From Argyresthia goedartella (Eukaryota; Arthropoda; Insecta; Lepidoptera; Argyresthiidae), in assembly GCA_949825045.1 (NCBI GenBank), contig OX463827.1:828501-892500 (forward strand): a DNA stretch of 64,000 bases, read 5' to 3'. The notes beneath the pieces are model-generated. The model saw nothing but the letters and a program-made list of their open reading frames with translations. It ran no database searches and was not told the origin of the DNA. The position numbers were made by a program, and so were the translations under genes. Below are positions 33,561 through 42,355 of the stretch, piece after piece. The stretch's first letter is position 1. Each line of letters starts with the position of its first letter.

Positions 33561-34204
33561 ACATCAGACTTTTCCCATACAGAGTAGCAGAGGCACAGTT
33601 GAGTCCACGTACAGCTATAATTACTCAATAGTCATCTTTCGTAATAAAGGGGCTAGCGAAACGCCACAGTTATTAAGATATGAAGGTGTCCTTTAGAATT
33701 TCCACCCATCCACGATACTATAAAACTTGTATTAAGTTCTTTGAAACAAGATGAAATATGATCCTAAAACCACCACAAAAAGTTCTTTCAATTATAAAAA
33801 ATCGCATTCAAATCGGTACATCCAATGAGAGCTACGATGCTACAGACAGGTATGTCTGTCATCATAGAAGCTTTAAGCTTATCATAGCCTTATTTTTGCA
33901 CCGTTACAGAGTAACGTAATATGCATCGCAACATAACAATGTGTTGATATCGAGAAAACAAAAACAGAGTGTTAGGTCATCCGCACATGGTGTCACGACT
34001 TTACGACGCAACGACACTTAAGAGTTGCATGCAAAATGTTTGACACCTGTGTGCTTAGTGGAAGTTGTTTACAGCCAATCGAATGACTTTACGATCGCGT
34101 CAATCGAGTATTCACTGTGAGAAGTTTCAATCGAGTAGATGCTAGAGAGCGACGCCTACGAGTATTACGACTCGATTGATGTTTATTCACCGTGACATGC
34201 GTTA
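33561..34204. other. Unassigned region, no gene recognised
   Basis: No gene, RNA or terminal repeats recognised. A GACTTTACGA(C/T) pair at 34000-34100 and a second CGACTCGATTG segment are ordinary low-copy sequence. Confidence 0.3.
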
Positions 34205-34750
34205 GTTTATAGGGCTCCGTACCCGGAGATCCAAGAGAAGCCCTAGTCACTCACGTGTCCGTCCGTTTGTCCGTCGTCAGTCAGATTTTTACAGCCAAAC
34301 GGTTAAAGCTACAGTCTTCGAGATTTAACAGCATAAACACCTTGTAGATCCAAAGCCATACCAATTTTCAAAAAATATTTTTAAATGTTTTCAAGAGAGG
34401 CTCCCATAAAGCTTCAGGGGAGCAGAAAAAAAATTAACCCAGCCCATTAGTAGGGTATCGTTGTTTTGAGCTCGTCAAAATATTGGGAAACAAAGGAATG
34501 CGAAGCCACCAAAGTCAGCTCTTTTATCAAAATTTTGTGCTGAAGAAATGTAAAATTTCCCATTGACCTATTAACTATAAATTTGATGATTATGTTTATT
34601 ATTAAGTATACTTTACTAACAAATACCAAATATATTAGTAAATCTGATTTTTTCTTTATTATTCCCTCATTTTTAGGCTTATATTCTACATTTCCAAAGG
34701 AAACCTTAATATGCGAAGTCCGAAACGCGTTTGGCCGGTTTTTTATGATT
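34205..34750 (+). repeat. Interspersed repeat of lepidopteran type
   Basis: Begins AGGGCTCCGTACCC with GTCCGTCCGTTTGTCCGTCG soon after, and ends CCGAAACGCG then TTTGGCCGGTTTTTTATG. From general knowledge, sequences starting GGTTCCGTACC and ending GGCCGGTTTTTT are abundant in moth and butterfly genomes. I cannot run a search here. Non-coding. The interior frames on both strands (34447-34791) are not conserved proteins as far as I can see. Confidence 0.55.
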
Positions 34751-35011
34751 ATGTTGGTAGAACTGTAGCGACTGAATGAATAAGCAGCCAAACAAATGAC
34801 GAAATACCTTCTTGACCGTATTTACTTGACAGATGTTATTATTATATTATATTACAAGCCCAGCATTCACGCATTTTGCTGACGAGGTCCCGTCGCCCGG
34901 CACCTCGCTTTGATGACGACATTGCACTTGCTTAGAGAAAGAGTTAGGTGGTAACTAATTATTTCGATGTAATTTTCCCATGCAACGTAAGCAGCCCGAG
35001 TTACCTACATT
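34751..35011. other. Unassigned sequence
   Basis: Non-coding AT-rich sequence with no recognisable feature. Confidence 0.3.
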
Positions 35012-35205
35012 TGGCGACCTCTGTGGCGCTGCGGTTATGGCTCGGCCATGCGAGAGGTCCCGGGTTCGATCCCCGGCTGGGGATAAAGAAAAATAATACC
35101 CAGGTCTAGGATGTTTAAATGTCTGTGACGTTGCTGTTTCTGGTTCCCACGACACAGGGTATCCTAGTGTGGGCTATAAGCAATGTATGTGTATGTATAT
35201 TAACT
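35012..35205 (+). mobile_element. tRNA-derived SINE, family 2, near full-length
   Basis: The head has a box A-like TGGCGCTGCGG (about 35024-35034) and box B GGTTCGATCCC (35063-35073), spaced as in tRNAs, so an internal RNA polymerase III promoter is likely. A body and the family 2 3' domain follow (CTGTTTCTGGTTCCCACGAC, AGGGTATCCTAGTGTGGG), ending in GTATGTGTATGTAT. The mimicry of a tRNA is partial. I did not fold a cloverleaf, so this is not called a tRNA gene. Confidence 0.75.
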
Positions 35206-35974
35206 TTTATGTCTTTAAACGTTTTAGACATTTGTTCTTTCTAATGCAGTGCATTTAAACTAAAGGACTCCAGACATCATTGCTCCTGTTGGCTCCACAA
35301 GCCGCTGGTTGAGCTTTCAAGCCTTCATCAAAGATTCGACGAACGAAGACGAGCAGCCTAGGAGGTATTTACACATTGATACGCATAGAAAACTTAAGAA
35401 GATGGCATATTTCATGTAAGTCCATGAATTGTTATTACTCTTGTGGTGCTTTTTAAAAAAAATATTGTGTGTAGTTTCCCTATCCAAAATTTTCCGTACG
35501 TAAATCGGGTGCGATTTTTTTCCCTAAGGCAATGTCGTAAAAAGATACTATTCGATTTAATAGGATTTTGGAAAGTGAAGATTTATTTGTAGATATCTGT
35601 TAATCCAAATTATTTGGATTAACAGATATTATGATAATATATATAGATCGATATTGGATTATGATATATTATCATGATTAATTCATTTAGTAAAAGATCG
35701 ATACTTAAAAACGACCGATCGATTGTCATCAACATGCTGTTCATGCCAAAACATCACAAAATCTTTCATTCTCTTCCAAGAAACTTTCGTCGCGATCGGT
35801 CGTTATATTGTGTTATTTCAATTTTTCGTACCTGTACAGTACAGTGTCCTAGAACAATCAATAAGCCAGTGAAATCATCATACTATCTCCCGTTTGTACC
35901 TTCACCAGATCAAACTTCAATCTTCCTTTTGGAAGGGCAGACCGCCACGTGGCGCGGCAATTTTCCTGTTGCGA
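35206..35974. other. Unassigned region left of the Gypsy element
   Basis: No gene recognised. Includes the perfect palindrome at 35593-35629. An open frame from 35674 runs into the Gypsy LTR and is chance. Confidence 0.35.
35593..35629. repeat. Perfect 37-bp palindrome
   Basis: ATATCTGTTAATCCAAAT and its exact reverse complement flank one T. AT-rich surroundings, no target duplication. Confidence 0.85.
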
Positions 35975-35978
35975 AGGT

Positions 35979-37327
35979 TGTGACGTCCCTACTTGGAGAG
36001 GAATAAAAAGATTCCAAATAGGTAGCCAACAAGAAATTTTATTTAACGTGGGTTCTCCAAATGTAGTCTGACCCTGGTTACGCAGCAACGAATCTTCCCT
36101 GCGGGTTTTGCCGTAGTCGGAGTGCCGCTGACGTTGGAGAAGCAACGGTCCGAATGCAGCCGGAGCAGGGAAGCAGGTTAGCCCGAAGCGGTGTCAGGAA
36201 CCGGGAAACCGTAGGGTAGCGAGGAAAAGCGGTGATCCCGAAGAGGTGCCAGGAACCCCGAACTGGAATTCGAAACCGTTCCTCCTTTAACATCTGTTAC
36301 TGCACTCCGTCCGAATGCTCCACCCGCCAAGAAAAGAATAGTGTTGTCGTGGTGGTAACAATCAGAACGGAGTTACATATACAAAGGAAAATACAGTGCT
36401 AGGAATAAAAACAAGCAAGCATTCATATTTGTTATCGGCAGACCCCACTTGGGACATTTTACAAATAATCGGACATTCTACAAAATGTCCAAATGTGCAA
36501 TCTGCCGGTAACATTAATTATTTCTATATATATAAAAAAAGGATATTTATTTGTTTATCGGCAGACCTCACTTGGGACATTATGCAAACAATCCGGACAT
36601 TTTATGAAATGCCCAAATATGAAATCTGCCGGTAACAATCAACAATTTCCACACAAAAAGGTAGCTAGTATAATTTAGTAAGCTGAACATATTTTCCAGA
36701 CATTCTATAAGAAGCCAAGACACACTAACGCGTGTCTAAAAGCGGGTAGCAATTTGCGTTACAATGCGATGTGAATATCGCGAAATAATAATTAGCGAGT
36801 CTAAAAGGAATAAAACGCAACAAGCAATAAATGAATTGAGATGATTCTGGACACAAATGAGTAAGCCCGAAAGTACCTAACGGTAAGATGATTTTAAAAC
36901 AGTATCTTTCACCACTCACCTCAATCGGGGTTAATATGAAGCACAGACAAAACTAAAACGTAACTACTAGTAGTACGTTATGATTAAACGTAAGTAATTA
37001 CTGTTTAGAGTCGTTCGTCGGCGTACGGTAAAAAGGGACCGTTACAGAGCGCCAGTAGGACGGACGTGCGTATAGTGCTGAGTGAGTTTTCGGAATGACG
37101 CCGGCGCCGCAAAGTCAAGTTGCGGTCACGGCTAGTTAGTTTAAAACGGGCCAATCATAGCAGAGCGAGTGAGTTGTCAACAGTGGAATGTTGCTAGTAC
37201 AGCGCGTGAAAATTAATACTGTGATTACTAGCCTCATTTGGTAGTTTTATTAAGAGAATTACTACTTAAATTTAAAATAAGACCAGTTAATGATAGAGTG
37301 AAGACAACGGCAACTTACAACGTTACA
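35979..37327 (-). repeat. Gypsy 3' LTR
   Basis: 1349 bp. By eye the two LTRs differ only by one A in a run near 36525-36533, implying a recent insertion. The minus-strand orientation of the genes makes this the 3' LTR. It includes two related 78-79-bp units (36433-36510 and 36556-36634), each beginning TATCGGCAGAC and ending TCTGCCGGTA. Confidence 0.9.
36433..36634. repeat. Tandem inverted-ended units within the LTR
   Basis: Two units of 78-79 bp start with TATCGGCAGA and end with TCTGCCGGTA, which is nearly the reverse complement, so each can fold into a stem. Inside, GGGACATTTTACAAATAATC and ACAAAATGTCC form further inverted matches. The same pair is in the other LTR (42810-43012). Confidence 0.75.
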
Positions 37328-37342
37328 ATACCCCCTCGCCCA
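37328..37342 (-). promoter_or_regulatory. Polypurine tract
   Basis: On the minus strand the bases just before the LTR read GGGCGAGGGGGTAT, the usual position and composition of the primer for plus-strand DNA synthesis in LTR elements. Confidence 0.6.
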
Positions 37343-37383
37343 GTAAAGGGTTTTCATACGTAATGAAAATCCAAAACCTAATT

Positions 37384-40300
37384 CTAAATATTCTTAACTA
37401 GTTTTAGATCCTTAACATGCCAGGTGCCTAAGTCCTTTCCCGTCATATCCTCTAAAATGTATACCAAGGGTGATTTCTTAGCGGAGACGCGACATTTGGT
37501 ATATTTGGGCGCTAACTTTTTACTAAAGTACTTGTCTTTATCACTCAAGACATAAGCACGTTTTAGGACAATGTCGCCTACGCTGAATTCTGCCTCTTTC
37601 CGCCTAAGATTATAGTGCGCCGTATTTTTTTTATGTGCGTGCCAAAGAGATGCCTGTACCTTATCAAAATATTTTGACAGGTGACCCAGATTTTCAGCGT
37701 AAATGTCGCGTGGCAGAAATAGTAGTTCCTCACCCAGATCGTTATCTGTATAATGAGAACCACAAGTAACCGTTTCTCGTCCGTACACGAGGAACGATGG
37801 AGTGTAGCCAGTTGCTTCATTGACGGAGTTGTTAATGGCATACTGTATTTTGGGAATATTAGTGTCCCAGGTTCTGTGGTCATTGTCCACGTAGGTGGAA
37901 ATACATGTAACTATTGTTTTGTTATAGCGCTCGACAGTGTTTACTTGCGGAGTATATCTCGGAGAGAAGAATACGTTAGGTATCTTGTATTTCTTAAAGA
38001 GGGTATTTGTTACCGAGCTAATAAACTGGGTACCATTGTCAAGGAATATTGTCTGTGGGATTCCGTGGACCAGAAACACAGAGTCCTCCAGAGCCTTGAC
38101 GACAGCTTCCGAAGTAGCGCGTCGCATGGGAAAAATAAGGCAATATTTTGAGAAGCAACATGTTACGACCAAAATATAACTATTCTGCTTTCGACTGACC
38201 GGAAGTGGACCTATGAAATCAATGGATATCATTTGAAACGGCCGTGAGCATTGTTTAGGTCGACCCATCGTACCCAGCGTCGGATGGTTTTGTGGTTTGT
38301 AAGTGAGACATTTTGAACAAGAACCAACAAAACGTACGACGTCTTGGTGCATGCCCGGCCAGTAGTATCGAAGAAGTAAGCGTCGATAGGTCTTGAAAAT
38401 ACCCAAGTGAGCAGCAGTAGGGTCAGCATGATTCTCCTCTATGACGCTGTCACGCAATTCTTTCGGCACCACTTCCTTCCAGGAAAACTCCGAAATCATT
38501 TCGCACTTATTTTTGGAGTGGCGATAGAGAGCACCACCTTCGATCAAGTAGTTAGGATAGAGGTTCGGCTTTTCTAAACAACCGTTATAAATGTTTTTGT
38601 ACCATGTGTCAGTAGTAGTCAAATTAGAGTTGACCGTACTGATAGAAGCACATGGGAAAGCACGAGATAGTGCATCTGGAATGACATTATCGACCCCACG
38701 ACGATGTTTAAGTTCGAAATTAAAGGCAGACAACCTCACACACCAGCGTGCTAGTCTTCCGGTAGGGTTGTCCAGTGACAAGAACCATTTGAGCGCGGAG
38801 TGGTCGGTGTAAACGGTAAAGGTTTTTCCGTTTTCCAAGTAACACCGCCAGTGTTCTAGAGCGGTTAAAACTGCTAGCGTCTCCCTCTCGGTTATACTGT
38901 AGTTCTTCTCAGATCCCGACAACGCCCTACTCATGTATGCAATCGGATGTTCTTTACCATCAATCGTTTGTGTGAGCATGGCACCAATCCCAAAATTGCT
39001 CGCATCAGTGTGTACTTCGAACGGTAAATCGTAATTGGGACAAGAGAGAACCGGGGCTGATACAAGACACTCTTTTAGCTTATTAAAAGCATCATCAGCT
39101 TCAGTTGTCCACTGAAACTTGGGTGCGTTCTTCTTACTTGAAGTCAGCTGGTTGAGTGGTCCGGCAATAGTGCTAAAGTTGGGGACGAAACGGCGGTACC
39201 ACGTGGCTGTTCCAAGGAAGCGTTTAAGATCTTTTTTTTTTGTGGGTGTTGGGAAATTAAGGATAGCCTCGACTTTTTCAGGATCAGTGCGAAGGCCATG
39301 CGCATCCACAACATAACCCAAGTACTTCAACTCATTTCTGAAGAACTTGCATTTTTCAAGGTTGATGGATAAGTTCGCTTGTTTTAATTTATGCAGCACG
39401 CCTAGTAGTAAGGACACGTGTTCCTCAAAGCTGCTGCTGATGATAATAATATCATCTAAATATGCGAACGCCTTTAGATCAAAATTCCCGAACAGAAGAT
39501 CGACAAGCCTTTGTTGAGTGGCAGGGGCATTGGTGAGACCGAAAGCAGTGGTCTTAAAACGGAGAGTTCCTCTGCCTGGAACATAGAATGCAGTTTTGTC
39601 TTGATCTTCTGGAGCTATTGGAATTTGCCAGAACGCTTTCGACAAATCTACGCTAGATAAGAATTTTGCATCGCGTAGGTTGTCTAATATTTCAGTTATA
39701 TAGGGTAGGTTATATGCGTCCTTTTTTGTGACCGAATTCAGTTTACGGCTGTCGAGGCAAAAGCGAGGTTGTCCATTCTTTTTATAGACAATGAGGACAG
39801 GGGACGACCAAGCGCTCTCGCAAGGTTCAACTACATCTAACGCTAGCATTTCGTCGACTTGCTCTACCAAAATTCGCTGCTTCTCAGGTGACATTCGATA
39901 GTAACGTTGTCTTATAGGTTGAGAGTCACCAGTATCGATATGGTGAGTTATAAGACTAGTTCTACCAAGGCCCATACTGTCAGTGGAGATTTCCTGGAAT
40001 TGACTGACAATTGAATCGGCTGTGGACTTTTGTGAATCAGAGAGATTATCGTAAGACTGTATAAAAGTCTCATTTTTGTCGATACTTATTTCTGCCAAAG
40101 AAGAGTTGGACAAGGTGATGCTACCTAAGTATTTGGGACAAATATTGAAAATCCGCCAAAAGTCAATGCCTAGGATAAGTGGGCTGTCCACATTTGGTAA
40201 CACGTAACCCTTAATAATGTGGAATTGTTCTTCAAAGTGAATGGGAAGATTGATGTAGCCAATACTTTGAAGGGACTGGCCTCCAGCAGCAGTCACGGAG

Positions 40301-40602
40301 ATACAATCATCGGTAAATACTTTTAGACCATGGTCCGACAATAATTTATGAGAATCATTGCCGAGAATAGTGACAGCAGATCCAGAATCGAGTAGACCAG
40401 AAGCAGGGATGTCCCCGATTCTAACGGAAATATAGGGTCTACTGTCCTTTGTTGGTTTACTATCCAGAATTGAGGCGACTCTGAAACTAGAGAAGAAGTT
40501 TCTAAGGGTTTGTAGCCATTTTTCAAAATCTACTCTATCGAAATGACCCTTAGAACCGTCCCAATTCTGGCTAATTAGTTTTTTTGAACGGTAGGAGTAC
40601 AT
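37384..40602 (-). CDS. Ty3/Gypsy pol polyprotein
   Basis: 1072 codons from an ATG, no internal stop. Residue positions: aspartic protease DSGS at 72-75; RT with VDLSKAFWQIP at 318-328 and YLDD at 381-384; RNase H with TDAS near 532, ERET near 573 and TDHS near 600; integrase zinc domain H725/H732/C762/C765; integrase core D795, D855 and E891 (35 residues between the last two); a GPY/F-like tail with HVKDLKL near the end. All catalytic residues I looked for are present. The frame is -1 to gag and an in-frame TAA precedes the ATG, so frameshifting near 40584-40578 is the likely entry rather than this ATG. Confidence 0.95.
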   Translation of the reverse strand: MYSYRSKKLISQNWDGSKGHFDRVDFEKWLQTLRNFFSSFRVASILDSKPTKDSRPYISVRIGDIPASGLLDSGSAVTILGNDSHKLLSDHGLKVFTDDCISVTAAGGQSLQSIGYINLPIHFEEQFHIIKGYVLPNVDSPLILGIDFWRIFNICPKYLGSITLSNSSLAEISIDKNETFIQSYDNLSDSQKSTADSIVSQFQEISTDSMGLGRTSLITHHIDTGDSQPIRQRYYRMSPEKQRILVEQVDEMLALDVVEPCESAWSSPVLIVYKKNGQPRFCLDSRKLNSVTKKDAYNLPYITEILDNLRDAKFLSSVDLSKAFWQIPIAPEDQDKTAFYVPGRGTLRFKTTAFGLTNAPATQQRLVDLLFGNFDLKAFAYLDDIIIISSSFEEHVSLLLGVLHKLKQANLSINLEKCKFFRNELKYLGYVVDAHGLRTDPEKVEAILNFPTPTKKKDLKRFLGTATWYRRFVPNFSTIAGPLNQLTSSKKNAPKFQWTTEADDAFNKLKECLVSAPVLSCPNYDLPFEVHTDASNFGIGAMLTQTIDGKEHPIAYMSRALSGSEKNYSITERETLAVLTALEHWRCYLENGKTFTVYTDHSALKWFLSLDNPTGRLARWCVRLSAFNFELKHRRGVDNVIPDALSRAFPCASISTVNSNLTTTDTWYKNIYNGCLEKPNLYPNYLIEGGALYRHSKNKCEMISEFSWKEVVPKELRDSVIEENHADPTAAHLGIFKTYRRLLLRYYWPGMHQDVVRFVGSCSKCLTYKPQNHPTLGTMGRPKQCSRPFQMISIDFIGPLPVSRKQNSYILVVTCCFSKYCLIFPMRRATSEAVVKALEDSVFLVHGIPQTIFLDNGTQFISSVTNTLFKKYKIPNVFFSPRYTPQVNTVERYNKTIVTCISTYVDNDHRTWDTNIPKIQYAINNSVNEATGYTPSFLVYGRETVTCGSHYTDNDLGEELLFLPRDIYAENLGHLSKYFDKVQASLWHAHKKNTAHYNLRRKEAEFSVGDIVLKRAYVLSDKDKYFSKKLAPKYTKCRVSAKKSPLVYILEDMTGKDLGTWHVKDLKLVKNI

Positions 40603-41849
40603 TTAGGGCATTCAGGTTTCTTTACACCTTTATTACCGCACCCAAAACAGACGATGACGTCACGACTAACCTTACACTGACGAAGATCGTGAGTGTTAGA
40701 GCGGCATCTTAGACAAAAGTTATTTGACTTTACAGTTGTTGCAGGAGCGATCGCAGAGACATGGTTGTCAGATTTCGTCTTACATGGCTTGTAAGCAAAT
40801 TCGGGTGCTAGTGTGTGTGTGGTAATCGTTGGTGGCTCGCGAAAGTGTGACATACGGGTTTGTATATTTTCGTAATTTTTGCACAACGTTCTCAATACCC
40901 CAATATCCACAATCTGAGTTGCCGAGGCCAACGTACTCGCATAACATGGCCGGATATTGTGCAATAGTATCTCTAATTTGTCCTCTTCGGATAATTGTTT
41001 CGATAAGCGCGAAAACATTCCTGCCATTATGGAAAGATAAATGGTTATCGTTTCTGATTCGCCCTGAGTGCGAGCCCTAATTTCAGAAAGTAGACGATAA
41101 TCATAGTCAGTTTGGCTGAAATCCTCTAACAACAGAGATTTGAGATCCGACCAGTTGTTAACGCTATCTCTTATACTTCGGAACCAGTGCAATGCTTGAT
41201 CGGTGAAAATTTCCGTTGCATAGGACAGAAGTTTGGAGTCCGAAATATTTCTGGCCTGACACAGTTCCGAAACCCTTTCGATAAAAGCCCGAACACATGA
41301 TTTCCCGTCGTACTTCAATTTACTAAGTTCGGAAGTATTGCTACGCTCGCAAGTTACAGAAATCACGCTCGCGCCACTAACAGATGGCGTTGATTCCCTA
41401 CACGCAGTATTAGACGAGGAAGATATTGAAAGGGGATCCTTTGCTTGTGATAAGAGAGCTAGGATCTTCGAATAATATTTTCGGTAAATCTCCGACAGTT
41501 GATCATGGCCCGTTTCGAACTTTTCATCCGTAGGTACCCGACTTAATCTGTGATAGACATGGTGCATCAGATTTTGTGTCCTAAGAAGAGAGGATCTATC
41601 TGGTGCAGGTCCGTCAATAGTAGATTGCACTTTGTCCAAGATTTTGACGACTGCAAGTAAGTCGTCCTTAGGTTCAAGGTGAGATAACAGAACGTCCTCT
41701 GACGGGTATTCTGTCACAAGTTTAGTTATTTGTTTACGTAAAATTTCTACGGTAGTGCCTGGGTTTTCACCTCTGATGGCAACTTCGTACTCCAGTTCTG
41801 CTTTGTTTAGAGAGAGAAACTTAATTTGAAAAGACATGATGCAGCTCAA
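40575..41849 (-). CDS. Ty3/Gypsy gag
   Basis: 424 codons, ATG at 41849 and stop TAA at 40577-40575. The first part (about residues 1-170) is a matrix-like region, the middle (about 180-330, YDGKSC to IQTRM) is a capsid-like retrotransposon gag domain, and the end carries two cysteine knuckles. The first is CLRCRSNTHDLRQC, a proper CX2CX4HX4C. In the second, CFGCGNKGVKKPEC, the histidine is replaced by valine. A second ATG at 41834 lies five codons inside. Gag would assemble virus-like particles and package element RNA. It overlaps pol by 28 bases. No break seen. Confidence 0.9.
   Translation of the reverse strand: MSCIMSFQIKFLSLNKAELEYEVAIRGENPGTTVEILRKQITKLVTEYPSEDVLLSHLEPKDDLLAVVKILDKVQSTIDGPAPDRSSLLRTQNLMHHVYHRLSRVPTDEKFETGHDQLSEIYRKYYSKILALLSQAKDPLSISSSSNTACRESTPSVSGASVISVTCERSNTSELSKLKYDGKSCVRAFIERVSELCQARNISDSKLLSYATEIFTDQALHWFRSIRDSVNNWSDLKSLLLEDFSQTDYDYRLLSEIRARTQGESETITIYLSIMAGMFSRLSKQLSEEDKLEILLHNIRPCYASTLASATQIVDIGVLRTLCKNYENIQTRMSHFREPPTITTHTLAPEFAYKPCKTKSDNHVSAIAPATTVKSNNFCLRCRSNTHDLRQCKVSRDVIVCFGCGNKGVKKPECPKCTPTVQKN
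40578..40584 (-). promoter_or_regulatory. Putative -1 frameshift slip site A AAA AAC
   Basis: On the minus strand the gag frame reads CAA AAA AAC and then the TAA stop. The heptamer A AAA AAC is in the canonical X XXY YYZ register. A -1 slip here moves ribosomes directly into the pol frame, which is open and continues as LISQNWDG. This heptamer is an established eukaryotic slip site (for example mouse mammary tumour virus gag-pro). I did not assess a downstream stem or pseudoknot. Confidence 0.75.
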
Positions 41850-42337
41850 ATAATAAATACCAAAGAGATGAGTAGTGAAAGTGTACTGATTCCTTTAGTC
41901 GCCTCTTACGACATGCACAGGAGGAAATGCAACTGCCGTATTCTTTTTTGATTTCCCGGGACAGCACAGGAAGAGAAATCAAGGAATTGAAAATGACGCT
42001 ACTAATTAGTCTCCGTTCTGTTACAAAATGATTTATGTACGTTAGGTTTTGACGGTATGAATGAAGTGAATGACGATGTAGAAAAAAATATATATGTTAA
42101 AACTGCAAATAAAAATATTGCAACTAGTGGGTAGGTGGTTAATTTTTTTTATAAGAGAACGAGAAATTAAAACCAACGTAGGAATTTGAAAAAAAAAACT
42201 ACAATTTAAAAGTTTGAATAATAACCACGTACACAGAAGTTGCTAAGCAAAACCAAAATTACAACACAGGTAAACGTTTACAAAAACACGCACACACAAA
42301 CAACTAACTACTTACAGCGTAAGCAAGGCCAGACTAA

Positions 42338-42354
42338 CCACGTTATGGGCGCCA
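42338..42354 (-). promoter_or_regulatory. Primer-binding-like site
   Basis: One base inside the 5' LTR, the minus strand reads TGGCGCCCATAACGTGG. The TGGCGCCC start resembles the complement of the 3' end of lysine tRNAs, the usual primer for many LTR elements. An exact tRNA match was not tested. Confidence 0.6.
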
Positions 42355-42355
42355 C

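Noticed and set aside
33188..33628. 146-codon minus-strand gene
   Set aside because: Overlaps a SINE 3' domain in antisense and shows no recognisable domain.
35012..35090. A functional tRNA gene
   Set aside because: Box A and B are present but the sequence continues into a SINE body and tail shared with other copies, and no clean cloverleaf was established.
36078..36293. 71-codon minus-strand protein duplicated at 42455-42670
   Set aside because: The duplication is simply the two LTRs of the Gypsy element; not an independent gene.
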